A program made the position numbers and the translations under genes. Below, piece by piece: positions 1 to 6,969 of a DNA stretch of 44,161 nt. Under the pieces are notes generated by a model that did no database searches, had not been told where the DNA came from, and worked only from the letters and a program-made list of their open reading frames with translations. Within the stretch, counting starts at the first letter, position 1, and each line of letters starts with the position of its first letter. This DNA comes from Herbaspirillum sp. CF444 (GTDB taxonomy: Bacteria > Pseudomonadota > Gammaproteobacteria > Burkholderiales > Burkholderiaceae_D). The stretch spans positions 1 to 44,161 of the forward strand of contig NZ_AKJW01000060.1 of NCBI RefSeq assembly GCF_000282135.1, read 5' to 3'.

Positions 1-1058
1 CCCTGCCAATATCGGGTCATACCAGTCCACGGAAAACTCAGCTGCCACGCATAGACAGCAATGGAATCGTCCCTGACAGGATCCGACTCCGTAATATGAC
101 GATGGTCATTAGGCCCGATGTATAACTCAGCCCAGTGCAAGGCAGTCTTGTAGGGCAACGACGAATCGCTCCGGACACCAAAAGACAATTTCGGCTTCAC
201 AAACCACGCCAGTACGTTTTCATTATCTTCGCTAGTAAAACCTGCTACAGCGTGCGCAAAGATATAAAGATCAAAACGAGTGTCGTGCCAGAAACGAGTA
301 GCAGAGTCCAGTCGTGATTTGATGGTTCCAACCGTCCCATCCGAGACATCTGTTTTTCTGAGCTTCATTCCGCCATTCTTCGCCTGTACACTACGAATCA
401 GAAATTTCTTCCACTCGCTAGTACCAATGTGGGTATCAACCCAACCTTGTGCCTCACCTGCGGAACGATCAATGGACCGTATCTCAACGTCACTAATTAC
501 CTTGCACCAGTCACCGTCAGCAATAACCTCCCAGTGCTCGGGCTTGCCATAGTCGATAGCTGGGTTCGTCGTGATCGTGACGGACGATTCCAAGCCATTC
601 GCACCACCGCGTGCCGTACTAAAGGTCTTTAGGTTCGCCCTTTTTCCTTCTGGGCTCCAGCTCACCTGCGCTGCTACCTGCATGGTGGGCTGCGTCGTAT
701 CAGCATCACACCTCACGTAAAACCTGATGCGGTTGTGACCGCTTCCCGTCGTAGGCACGACCACATTGGGTACATTTTCTGTTACATAACTCCAGTCATC
801 GTAGTCAACCATCCACTCTTTGTAGCAGTTCCCGGTCAGCCTCTCCGACGTATTGAACTCAACCAGTTGCACTACGCGAAGCAAATCGCTCCTGCTCAGA
901 TCCACCACCGTGCGATTCGCGTCGACGGCTGTGACAAACACGTCGACGTATGCCTGATGCCTCCCGTTACGATAGATGAACGGTGCGCCATCCTGTCCCG
1001 ATCGAACCTCGAGTGCAGTAAGGTTCATGACCTTATTCCACGTTGCTGTTTGATCCAT
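1..1058 (-). CDS. Hypothetical protein, N-terminal 352 residues (runs off the left edge)
   Basis: Reading the minus strand from 1058 to position 1 gives an uninterrupted frame of 352 codons with no stop, so the gene continues beyond the window. The start is ATG at 1058, preceded by a strong GAGGGGGG ribosome binding site six bases upstream. There is no signal peptide. The N-terminus begins MDQTATWNKVMNLTALEVR, and a region around residues 31-55 (NGRHQAYVDV, then AVDANRTVVDLS) looks like a beta-rich, Ig-like strand pattern. I do not recognise a named domain or function. A decayed relative seems to lie at 5260-5930: an ungapped 25-residue stretch shares N-x-R-H, V-D and final S positions. A copy of the dispersed core repeat (1201-1243) and a perfect hairpin (1142-1166) lie in its leader on the same strand. 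Its coding status is well supported by length and ribosome binding site; its role is unknown. Confidence 0.85.
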   Translation of the reverse strand, partial: MDQTATWNKVMNLTALEVRSGQDGAPFIYRNGRHQAYVDVFVTAVDANRTVVDLSRSDLLRVVQLVEFNTSERLTGNCYKEWMVDYDDWSYVTENVPNVVVPTTGSGHNRIRFYVRCDADTTQPTMQVAAQVSWSPEGKRANLKTFSTARGGANGLESSVTITTNPAIDYGKPEHWEVIADGDWCKVISDVEIRSIDRSAGEAQGWVDTHIGTSEWKKFLIRSVQAKNGGMKLRKTDVSDGTVGTIKSRLDSATRFWHDTRFDLYIFAHAVAGFTSEDNENVLAWFVKPKLSFGVRSDSSLPYKTALHWAELYIGPNDHRHITESDPVRDDSIAVYAWQLSFPWTGMTRYWQ

Positions 1059-1141
1059 TTTTACCCCCCTCGTTATCCACAACAACAATCAGACGGCAAT
1101 GCCAAGAGCAATACGCCTAGCCTAGCAAGCCTGCCTTTCCA

Positions 1142-1166
1142 ACTGGTCGAGGCAATCTCGACCAGT
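1142..1166 (-). promoter_or_regulatory. Perfect hairpin in the leader of the left-edge gene
   Basis: Two 10-base arms (ACTGGTCGAG and CTCGACCAGT) flank a 5-base loop. The structure sits about 85 bases upstream of the ATG at 1058, between that gene and its dispersed-repeat copy, so it would fall in the 5' untranslated leader if transcription starts near the repeat. No T-run follows, so it is not a standard terminator. Its role is unknown. Confidence 0.5.
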
Positions 1167-1200
1167 GACGCCCCCCCGAATAACCACGATTTTTTTAAAG

Positions 1201-1243
1201 ATAGTCGCAATCATCGCCATCTCGAATAAGACTTGGCGTAAAG
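1201..1243 (-). repeat. Dispersed core repeat, copy A
   Basis: On the minus strand the sequence reads TTTACGCCAAGTCTTATTCG and continues through ATGGCGATGATTGCGACTAT. It is nearly identical to copy C (5055-5097), and the match extends upstream (GCAGGCTGTTAGTG against GCAGGCCGTTAGTG). It lies about 145 bases upstream of the left-edge gene and in the same orientation. In frame it reads ALRQVLFEMAMIATIF. Confidence 0.75.
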
Positions 1244-1425
1244 CACTAACAGCCTGCTTCAACATCCCGTCATCCAGCTTTGCTGGCATGTTCTTACAGA
1301 TATCGATAGTTCGTGACGTTTGTGACGATACGCCGCAATGCCATAGACAAACCAGCAGAAAAGTATTCAAGATTGAACGACAGAACGTCATTCTCATCCC
1401 GAAAATTGCAACGATCCGCCAGCGA

Positions 1426-1468
1426 TTTGCGCCAGGTCTTATTCGAAAGGTTTGTGATCGCGATTATT
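1426..1468 (+). repeat. Dispersed core repeat, copy B
   Basis: The copy reads TTTGCGCCAGGTCTTATTCG followed by AAAGG and GCGATTAT. In frame it reads DLRQVLFERFVIAII. It lies about 100 bases upstream of a small open frame starting at 1567 and has the same orientation. It differs from copy C by a synonymous CAA/CAG change within the core. Confidence 0.7.
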
Positions 1469-1566
1469 GTTCTGGTTGTGAACAGGCCTTATGCAAATCA
1501 ACCCAGCTATTGAGAGAGAACTTTCATCTTGCCCGAATCTTCGTGCAACTTAGCTGACGTTGGAGT

Positions 1567-1710
1567 ATGACAATCATGTCAATAAAACCTATCTCACCGC
1601 CCAGCTTCGTGCGGCGGTATTGCATTGGTATGGCAGGAACGCATTTCATAACCGGGTACCGTTACGAAAACATTTTCTTCACGAGGAGAGAGGGTGCAGT
1701 TGTGAAATGA
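1567..1710 (+). CDS. Small open frame, 47 aa, possibly a gene relic
   Basis: This ATG-started frame (MTIMSIKPISPPSFVRRYC...) is preceded by a modest TTGGAG ribosome binding site and ends at a TGA at 1708-1710. It lies just downstream of repeat copy B. After the stop the same frame continues open for about 20 codons, so it may be the 5' end of a longer gene that has decayed. I recognise no family. The coding claim is weak and rests on the ribosome binding site and on the parallel with the other repeat-gene arrangements. Confidence 0.25.
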   Translation: MTIMSIKPISPPSFVRRYCIGMAGTHFITGYRYENIFFTRREGAVVK

Positions 1711-2137
1711 GGAGGCAATATCGGTTGTCTTATGTATTTTATGGAGAGTGAGGAGTTGTGTGCGAGTTGAGCGATTTCGCGGTTATGTAATTAGTGCTGA
1801 AATTCTATTTAAAAGCGGGCATTGGCATGGGCGATTCATAATTTTCAAACATACGCAGTTTGTTTGCGAGCATGTTTTTTTACTTTCCTCATGCGGAATG
1901 AGAAAAGCCCAACGTGAGATAAATATTCAGGCCCGCGCTCAAGTCTTGAAACTGATGGCAATGAATTGAGCCAATTTGCCGCTGGAAGCGAGTCTCAAAT
2001 TTCCGTCGGCCAACAGCGAAAGCTTCGCGCCACGCGCAAGCGGATGGAAGCATCGTGTCACACCGTGCAATGAATGCCATAGCGTCACCAATCCGAAAGA
2101 GGACCCGGCTGCGGCCAACTAAAAGTGAAGGAACAAG
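1711..2137. other. Gene-poor stretch upstream of the PheA-like gene
   Basis: I see no convincing gene here. The first 250 bases are AT-rich and the last 150 are GC-rich. A 208-residue minus-strand frame overlaps this stretch, but it runs through the start of the PheA-like gene and has the composition of an antisense shadow. A GAAGGAA ribosome binding site serves the ATG at 2138. Confidence 0.5.
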
Positions 2138-3205
2138 ATGAGTGACGACAAGTTGATGCCGCTGCGCCAGAAGATCGACGCCATTGACGCGCAAATTCTC
2201 GATTTTCTGAACCAGCGAGCCCGTTTCGCGCAGGAAGTCGGCCATGTTAAGGCCAAGACCAATGCTCCGGTGCTCCGTCCCGAGCGTGAGGCGCAGGTGT
2301 TGCGCAAGGCGGCCGAGCGCAATCCAGGTCCGCTGTTGGGAACCGATGTTCAAACCATTTTCCGCGAAGTCATGTCGGCTTGCCGTGCGCTGGAAAAGCG
2401 TGTGGTGGTGGCCTACCTTGGACCGGAAGGTAGCTTCAGCGAGCAAGCCGTATATCAGCAATTCGGCCACGCGGTCGAGAGTTTTCCGTGCACATCGATT
2501 AACGAAGTGTTCCACGATGTCGAAGCCGGCACTGCCGATTTCGGCGTAGTGCCGATGGAGAATTCTTCTGAAGGCGTGAATAGCTACACGCGGGATCTGC
2601 TACTGCACACTACGCTCACCATCAGTGGCGAAGTGAGGATTCCCATACGCTACAAGCTGATGACCAAGAGCGGCAACATGGATGATGCGATCTGCATCTG
2701 CGCTCACTCGCAGGCGCTGTCACAGTGCACCACTTGGCTCAACCTGAACTATCCCGGCATCGAGCGCCGGGCCGTGACCTCCAGCGCCGAGGCTGTGCGC
2801 ATGGCAAGCAAAGATGCGACGGTGGCGGCGATAGCTGGCGAGATCGTAGGGCAGAAGTGCAACCTGCAGACCGTCAATACCCACATCCAGGACGGTCTGA
2901 ACAGTCGCGCCCGCTTCGCCGTAATCGGTCACTTGCGCACCGCCCCTTCGGGACAAGACTTGACGTCCATCGTACTGTCTGTTCCCGACGAGGCCGATGC
3001 GGTATACAACCTGCTGGAGTTGCTGGCGAAGCACGGCGTTTCGATGGCGCGCTTCGAGTCGCGTCCAGAATGCACGGGCGCCTGGAAATATTATTTCCAC
3101 GTTGACCTCGAAGGACACGAACAAGACCAGAAGGTCCTGCTGGAAGATCTGAGGCAGAACGCGTCCTTCTTCAAACTGCTGGGTTCGTATCCGAAGAGCC
3201 TGTAA
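2138..3205 (+). CDS. pheA: Divergent P-protein: chorismate mutase / prephenate dehydratase
   Basis: The 355-residue length and layout match the bifunctional P-protein of phenylalanine synthesis. A chorismate mutase helix region (about residues 4-90, LRQKIDAIDAQILDFLNQR), a prephenate dehydratase domain (about 93-275, starting AYLGPEGSFSEQAV) and a C-terminal ACT domain with the phenylalanine-binding ESRP motif are all present. The dehydratase motif that is normally N-x-T-R-F reads NSRARF, so the threonine known to be essential in this family is alanine (codon GCC at 2909-2911, residue 258; ACC would restore it). The normally conserved CAHPQAL also reads CAHSQAL. The gene stands alone, outside the serC-pheA-tyrA-aroA neighbourhood usual in Burkholderiales. 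I infer a second, diverged copy whose mutase may work while its dehydratase is impaired. The alternative is the sole PheA with an unusual active site. Confidence 0.85.
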   Translation: MSDDKLMPLRQKIDAIDAQILDFLNQRARFAQEVGHVKAKTNAPVLRPEREAQVLRKAAERNPGPLLGTDVQTIFREVMSACRALEKRVVVAYLGPEGSFSEQAVYQQFGHAVESFPCTSINEVFHDVEAGTADFGVVPMENSSEGVNSYTRDLLLHTTLTISGEVRIPIRYKLMTKSGNMDDAICICAHSQALSQCTTWLNLNYPGIERRAVTSSAEAVRMASKDATVAAIAGEIVGQKCNLQTVNTHIQDGLNSRARFAVIGHLRTAPSGQDLTSIVLSVPDEADAVYNLLELLAKHGVSMARFESRPECTGAWKYYFHVDLEGHEQDQKVLLEDLRQNASFFKLLGSYPKSL

Positions 3206-3478
3206 ACATATGCTGATCATCGCATCGCTCAAGGAGTGCCACCATTTCCGAGAAAACCGTAATGTCCACAATTCGCTCCAGTTCAGCCAACTCCTGACTG
3301 CGCTTGAAGCATCACCGACCTCATTGCTCAACGGATATGACCAAGCAAAACGCTTATTCAAAATGCGTAAAAGTAAAATTTTTATTGCCTCTGCTTCTGA
3401 TATGGTGACGCGCAAATTGCGCAATTGCGACGAGGCAAACTTATTAAAGATTCCCGTATTACTAATAGGAGAGCGCGT
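3206..3478 (+). promoter_or_regulatory. Upstream region of the substrate-binding protein gene
   Basis: This 273-base gap is AT-rich in its second half and probably carries the promoter of the gene at 3479. It contains an imperfect palindromic stretch around 3410-3430 (GCGCAAATTGCGCAATTGCG). A 90-residue frame beginning at 3210 has no ribosome binding site and no recognisable content. Confidence 0.35.
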
Positions 3479-4519
3479 ATGAGACTTAACCTGAAACAAT
3501 TTGCGACAGTCTTGGCCTTGCTTGTAGCCAGTTACTTTTCGCTCAATGCCAGCGCGGCTGCCCAAGCCTTGGAAAAGCCCAAGATCTCGATCGCCGTTGG
3601 CGGCAAGAATCTGATCTACCACCTGCCCCTGACCATCGCCGAGCAGCTTGGCTATTTTAAGAATGAAGGCCTGCAGGTCGAGATATCCGACTTCGCTGGC
3701 GGTGCCAAGGCGCTGCAGGCCATGGTGGGCGGCAGCGCCGATGTGGTGTCGGGCGCCTACGAGCACACCATCGACATGCAGGCGAAGAACCGGCCCATCG
3801 TAGCCTTCGTACTGCAGGGTCGCGCACCGCAAATCGTGCTGGCCGCCAACAACAAGACCATGCCCAACTACAAGACCGTCGCCGACCTCAAGGGAAAAAA
3901 GATCGGCGTCACTGCGCCCGGCTCGTCGACCAGCATCATGGTCAGCTACGTATTGGCCAAGGCCGGCCTGAAACCCTCTGATGTCTCCTTCATCGGCGTA
4001 GGCACGGCCGCTGGTGCGATCTCTGCGGTGCGCTCGGGCCAAATCGATGCCATCGCCAATGTTGATCCTGTGATTTCGATACTGGAACAAAACAACGAGA
4101 TCAAAACCATCGTCGATACCCGCACACTAAAAGACACACTTGATGTCTTCGGTGGTCCGATGCCGGCAGGCACGCTGTATGCGCCCGAAATCTTCATCGA
4201 GAAATATCCGAACACCACGCAGGCATTGACCAATGCTATGGTACGTGCACTCAAGTGGCTTCAGAAGGCAACCCCCTCGGACATCATCAAGGTGGTTCCC
4301 CAAAACTATCTGCTAGATGACTCTGCACAGCTGTACATCTCGGCCTTCCTGAAAGTACGCGAAGCAATGTCACCGGACGGCCTTTTCCCCGAGGCGGGCC
4401 CCGAGACGATACTAAAAACCTTGCAAGCATTCGAGCCAGGTTTGGCGGGTAAAAATATCGACCTGCCTCACACGTACTCCAACGAGTTTGCCAGGAAGGC
4501 CAACACAAAGTACAAATAG
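3479..4519 (+). CDS. ABC transporter substrate-binding protein, NMT1/SsuA-type
   Basis: This 346-residue protein is a periplasmic binding protein of the SsuA/TauA/NrtA-like group that captures small solutes such as sulfonates, nitrate or thiamine precursors. The start at 3479 is chosen because AGGAG lies seven bases upstream. It gives a signal peptide (basic MRLNLK, then a hydrophobic stretch ending near residue 25 at ASAAA). Family features include the early LPLTIAEQLGYFKNEGL motif, GGAKALQAMVGGSADV and the ADLKGKKIGVTAPGSST stretch. No permease or ATPase gene lies nearby, so it is an orphan component or a receptor used by a transporter elsewhere. Substrate cannot be told from the sequence. 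It follows the PheA-like gene after 273 bases and is probably transcribed separately. Confidence 0.85.
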   Translation: MRLNLKQFATVLALLVASYFSLNASAAAQALEKPKISIAVGGKNLIYHLPLTIAEQLGYFKNEGLQVEISDFAGGAKALQAMVGGSADVVSGAYEHTIDMQAKNRPIVAFVLQGRAPQIVLAANNKTMPNYKTVADLKGKKIGVTAPGSSTSIMVSYVLAKAGLKPSDVSFIGVGTAAGAISAVRSGQIDAIANVDPVISILEQNNEIKTIVDTRTLKDTLDVFGGPMPAGTLYAPEIFIEKYPNTTQALTNAMVRALKWLQKATPSDIIKVVPQNYLLDDSAQLYISAFLKVREAMSPDGLFPEAGPETILKTLQAFEPGLAGKNIDLPHTYSNEFARKANTKYK

Positions 4520-4525
4520 ATAACG

Positions 4526-4875
4526 TCAGCTATGGGGTTTCGCACAGCGCGGCTGCGATCTGGGAAAATGAGAATGAGTCGGGTATGTAACTAACGCTAT
4601 ACCTTGATGCGACTCGTTGGGAATAGCAGCCCGAATCAAGGGCCTTTCATGCCCGTAGTTGACCACAGGCAATTCTATCGACATCGTGGCCGGAACGTTC
4701 TTGACCTGGAATGTGCGGGTCACTACCTTCCAGGAAAAAACCTGGCCTGTGTTACTGAAAGGTCCCAGAACCGTCGTTCCATCCACGGTCGTCAATGCAA
4801 CAGCTTCCAAGTACGGTAGAAATCAGGCCAAAAGATCACCAGCGTATATTTCTTCTTTTCATCATTGCCCTCCAT
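4526..4875 (-). pseudogene. Frameshifted small hypothetical gene
   Basis: On the minus strand an ATG at 4875 opens MEGNDEKKKYTLVIFWPDFY and stops soon after near position 4795. An overlapping frame continues with 94 protein-like residues (VALTTVDGTTVLGPFSNTG through PVVNYGHERPLI) to a stop at 4526. The two pieces join with one frameshift around 4810. The beta-rich composition suggests a small Ig-like or secreted-type protein, but I recognise no family. It is convergent with the binding-protein gene. The alternative is that the 94-residue piece alone is expressed from a TTG start. Confidence 0.4.
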
Positions 4876-5054
4876 TTTTCTCTTGTCACACCTCAATATG
4901 CCTGTCTGGTATTAAATAAATCAATCAGATCTCCGCCCATCGCATTGGTTTGCGTGCGGAACGCATCACTGGATCAACCGGTTGGGCATACTGCTACCTT
5001 CCTCGCCCAGATACGGCCCGGCTCCATCAGGCAGATTTCAGCAGGCCGTTAGTG

Positions 5055-5097
5055 ATTTGCGCCAAGTCTTATTCGAAATGGCGACGATTGCGACTAT
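5055..5097 (+). repeat. Dispersed core repeat, copy C
   Basis: The copy reads TTTGCGCCAAGTCTTATTCG followed by AAATGGCGACGATTGCGACTAT. In frame it reads QAVSDLRQVLFEMATIATIL and ends at a TGA about 35 bases further on. It lies about 160 bases upstream of, and in the same orientation as, the decayed gene at 5260. It is the copy closest to the consensus. Confidence 0.8.
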
Positions 5098-5259
5098 CCT
5101 ACTGGAGCAGACCTCTGCGGGATGTGTATGACTATTGACTGAGCGCCATCACCTTCATGCAAATCAGGCGACAAAGGTCAGGCAAGAAGCCGCTTCCGCT
5201 TTGCATTTCGTGCGATGACGAAGGCGATTTTCAGATCAGTTTCTTGTGAAGGAGATCAT

Positions 5260-5930
5260 ATGAGCACTACATCAATGCCCCCCCCTTTTTTCTATCCGAC
5301 TGGCCGATGAGCGCCAGGCCTCTTGATGATCTGGATGACGGCATCACAGTAGATACCGTCCGTGGTCGAGTTTCCTGAGACCTCCGGACGTATTCAAAGG
5401 TTTTCGGAAACCAGCGACACTATGTGCCGGTCCAACCCAATATCAAGCTAGTCGATAAGGAAGAACGTTGCGTTGCATAATCTGTATCGAACGGTGTTCT
5501 TGTACGCGATCGACGGACAGAAAGCCGTATCGTCTGCCCACTATCTCTGGGCGACCGGCTGAGCCCGATCTGGATCAGCCAGCAGGGACAAATCCAAGAC
5601 AAAAATACCGATACGCTAATCCAGCATATCGGGTGCGGCGCAAACTACGCTGCAGGCCAAAACCAGTCGCACAGAGCTGATTGCACCGACAGCCGTAGCG
5701 CGCCACTACACTACGCTGGTAGTGTGCCGAGCTGGACGGATAGCCAAACAGGTTTGACCATCTAGGCAACGGCTACTAGAACCTGGGAGGTAACGATGAT
5801 GCCTTTCTTCCAATTACGCACTATGCTGATCATTTCCTCCACCGGTAGATGTGTGACTCCCGGTGGCCAGGAAGCGCTCCGTTTCGAGGTAGTAAAGAAT
5901 GAAGTGTTTTGCTCAGTGGATGGAGAGTAA
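5260..5930 (+). pseudogene. Decayed relative of the left-edge hypothetical gene
   Basis: A textbook ribosome binding site (GAAGGAG, six bases upstream) precedes ATG at 5260, but the frame is lost at a run of eight C and six T (5278-5291). One extra C would join it to a long frame in phase with 5292 that reads LSDWPMSARPLDDLDDG and later VPVQPNIKLVDKEERCV. This frame has in-frame stops near 5379, 5478 and 5763, and ends at 5930. A short segment around 5762-5800 reads better in another frame (LGNGY, NLGGNDDAF). The stretch starting NQRHYVPVQP aligns without gaps to NGRHQAYVDV of the left-edge protein and shares the later V-D and S positions. Multiple lesions mean the gene is dead. Its function was never known to me. 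Confidence 0.6.
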
Positions 5931-6303
5931 CTCAAGCGATGCCGGCAAACAGATCATCCATTTAGCGAAAGAATTTAGCGCAACAACCAACACTGAGGCT
6001 TCAAAAATCAAGTGAACAAATGGCGTAGCACTACCAAATACAATGAGCAAGTTAGGGAGAGCGCTCATCAGTAAAAATTGATTTAAGTCGTGGATTCTCC
6101 GATCCAAAAAAGAAAGAGAACATAGAAATCGATAAATAGAAATTTTTTCAGAAATTTGCCATCATGAGTACGACAATAGTTGCTGGCATGGTGAGCATTC
6201 CAGCCAAATCATTGCAACAAGGAAATAATTTAAATTCTCTTTTTGGCTAAATTTGGTTATTTTTGGGCGTAAATTAATTCTTCAGTTGGATTGGATTCCG
6301 TAT
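5931..6303. promoter_or_regulatory. AT-rich promoter region of the phosphorelay operon
   Basis: This 373-base stretch becomes strongly AT-rich after 6100 and holds no supportable gene. It should contain the promoter of the response regulator/kinase pair. I see no unambiguous -35/-10 pair and no copy of the dispersed core repeat. Confidence 0.4.
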
Positions 6304-6969
6304 ATGCAAATACCTGTAATCAGAATTCTGCTATTGGACGATCATTCGGTGGTTGGGAAAGGAATCGCTGCAGCCCTGGCTTCGGACAGCGGTTTTGCTA
6401 TTGTCGGAAGCTTCTCTACCAGTCGAGATTTCATGGCCGCACTAAATAGCAATGAGGTTGATTTAGTCGTGATTGACTACTCACTAGGAGCCGATGATGC
6501 TGACGGATTGAGTCTTGTCAGAATGATGCGAAGGCGATATCCAGATATAAAAATACTCGTACTATCGTCTCATGACAACCCACTCACGGTTTCCCTCTCA
6601 ATTGCGGCGGGTGCGCATGGTTTTTTAGGAAAGACAGAGGATATAACTTTGCTGGCTGGGGTTATCCGTCGCCTCATGCGTGGAGAGGCTTACACACCTC
6701 CAGCGCTCGCTAACAGTACCGATAAGATGTCTGAGGCTAGCGGTACTGATAATCTGATTGCTTCTCAAGTGTGTCTCTCTGCCCGAGAGCACGAAGTGAT
6801 ACTCTGCTGCCTTGAAGGCATGTCTATCATCCAGATTGCGAAGAAGTATTCTCGTAGTAGAAAAACCGTGAGTACTCAAAAGTTATCCGCCTACAGGAAG
6901 TTAGGAATTAAAACAGACATTGAACTTTTTAAAATCAATGGCCTATTAATAGGATCAAACAAACAATGA
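6304..6969 (+). CDS. Response regulator, NarL/LuxR type (BvgA/EvgA-like)
   Basis: This is a 221-residue DNA-binding response regulator. The receiver domain (residues 4-120) starts with IRILLLDDHS, has phosphoacceptor Asp58 in VVIDYSLG, the SS switch residues after ILVL, and Lys in FLGKTED. The LuxR-type helix-turn-helix (about 155-215) carries LSAREHEVILCCLEGMS and QIAKKYSRSRKTVS. I place the start at ATG 6304 because the receiver then begins in the usual position; a TTG at 6253 would add 17 residues. No clear ribosome binding site is visible. Its stop overlaps the start of the kinase gene (ATGA at 6966-6969), so the two are translationally coupled. Low GC compared with the right-hand block suggests acquisition. 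Target genes are not shown by the sequence, but the surrounding surface and toxin genes are candidates. Confidence 0.9.
   Translation: MQIPVIRILLLDDHSVVGKGIAAALASDSGFAIVGSFSTSRDFMAALNSNEVDLVVIDYSLGADDADGLSLVRMMRRRYPDIKILVLSSHDNPLTVSLSIAAGAHGFLGKTEDITLLAGVIRRLMRGEAYTPPALANSTDKMSEASGTDNLIASQVCLSAREHEVILCCLEGMSIIQIAKKYSRSRKTVSTQKLSAYRKLGIKTDIELFKINGLLIGSNKQ

Noticed and set aside
735..1229. A 164-residue plus-strand frame near the left edge
   Set aside because: It is antisense to the left-edge gene, which has a strong ribosome binding site and continuous coding to the boundary.
2720..4090. A 456-residue minus-strand frame spanning the PheA-like and binding-protein genes
   Set aside because: It crosses an intergenic region and two recognised genes and shows no domain.
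5055..5097. Interpreting the core repeat as a sigma-54, FliA or RpoH promoter
   Set aside because: The conserved positions do not match the GG-N10-GC, TAAA-N15-GCCGATAA or CTTGAA-N-CCCCAT patterns of those sigma factors.
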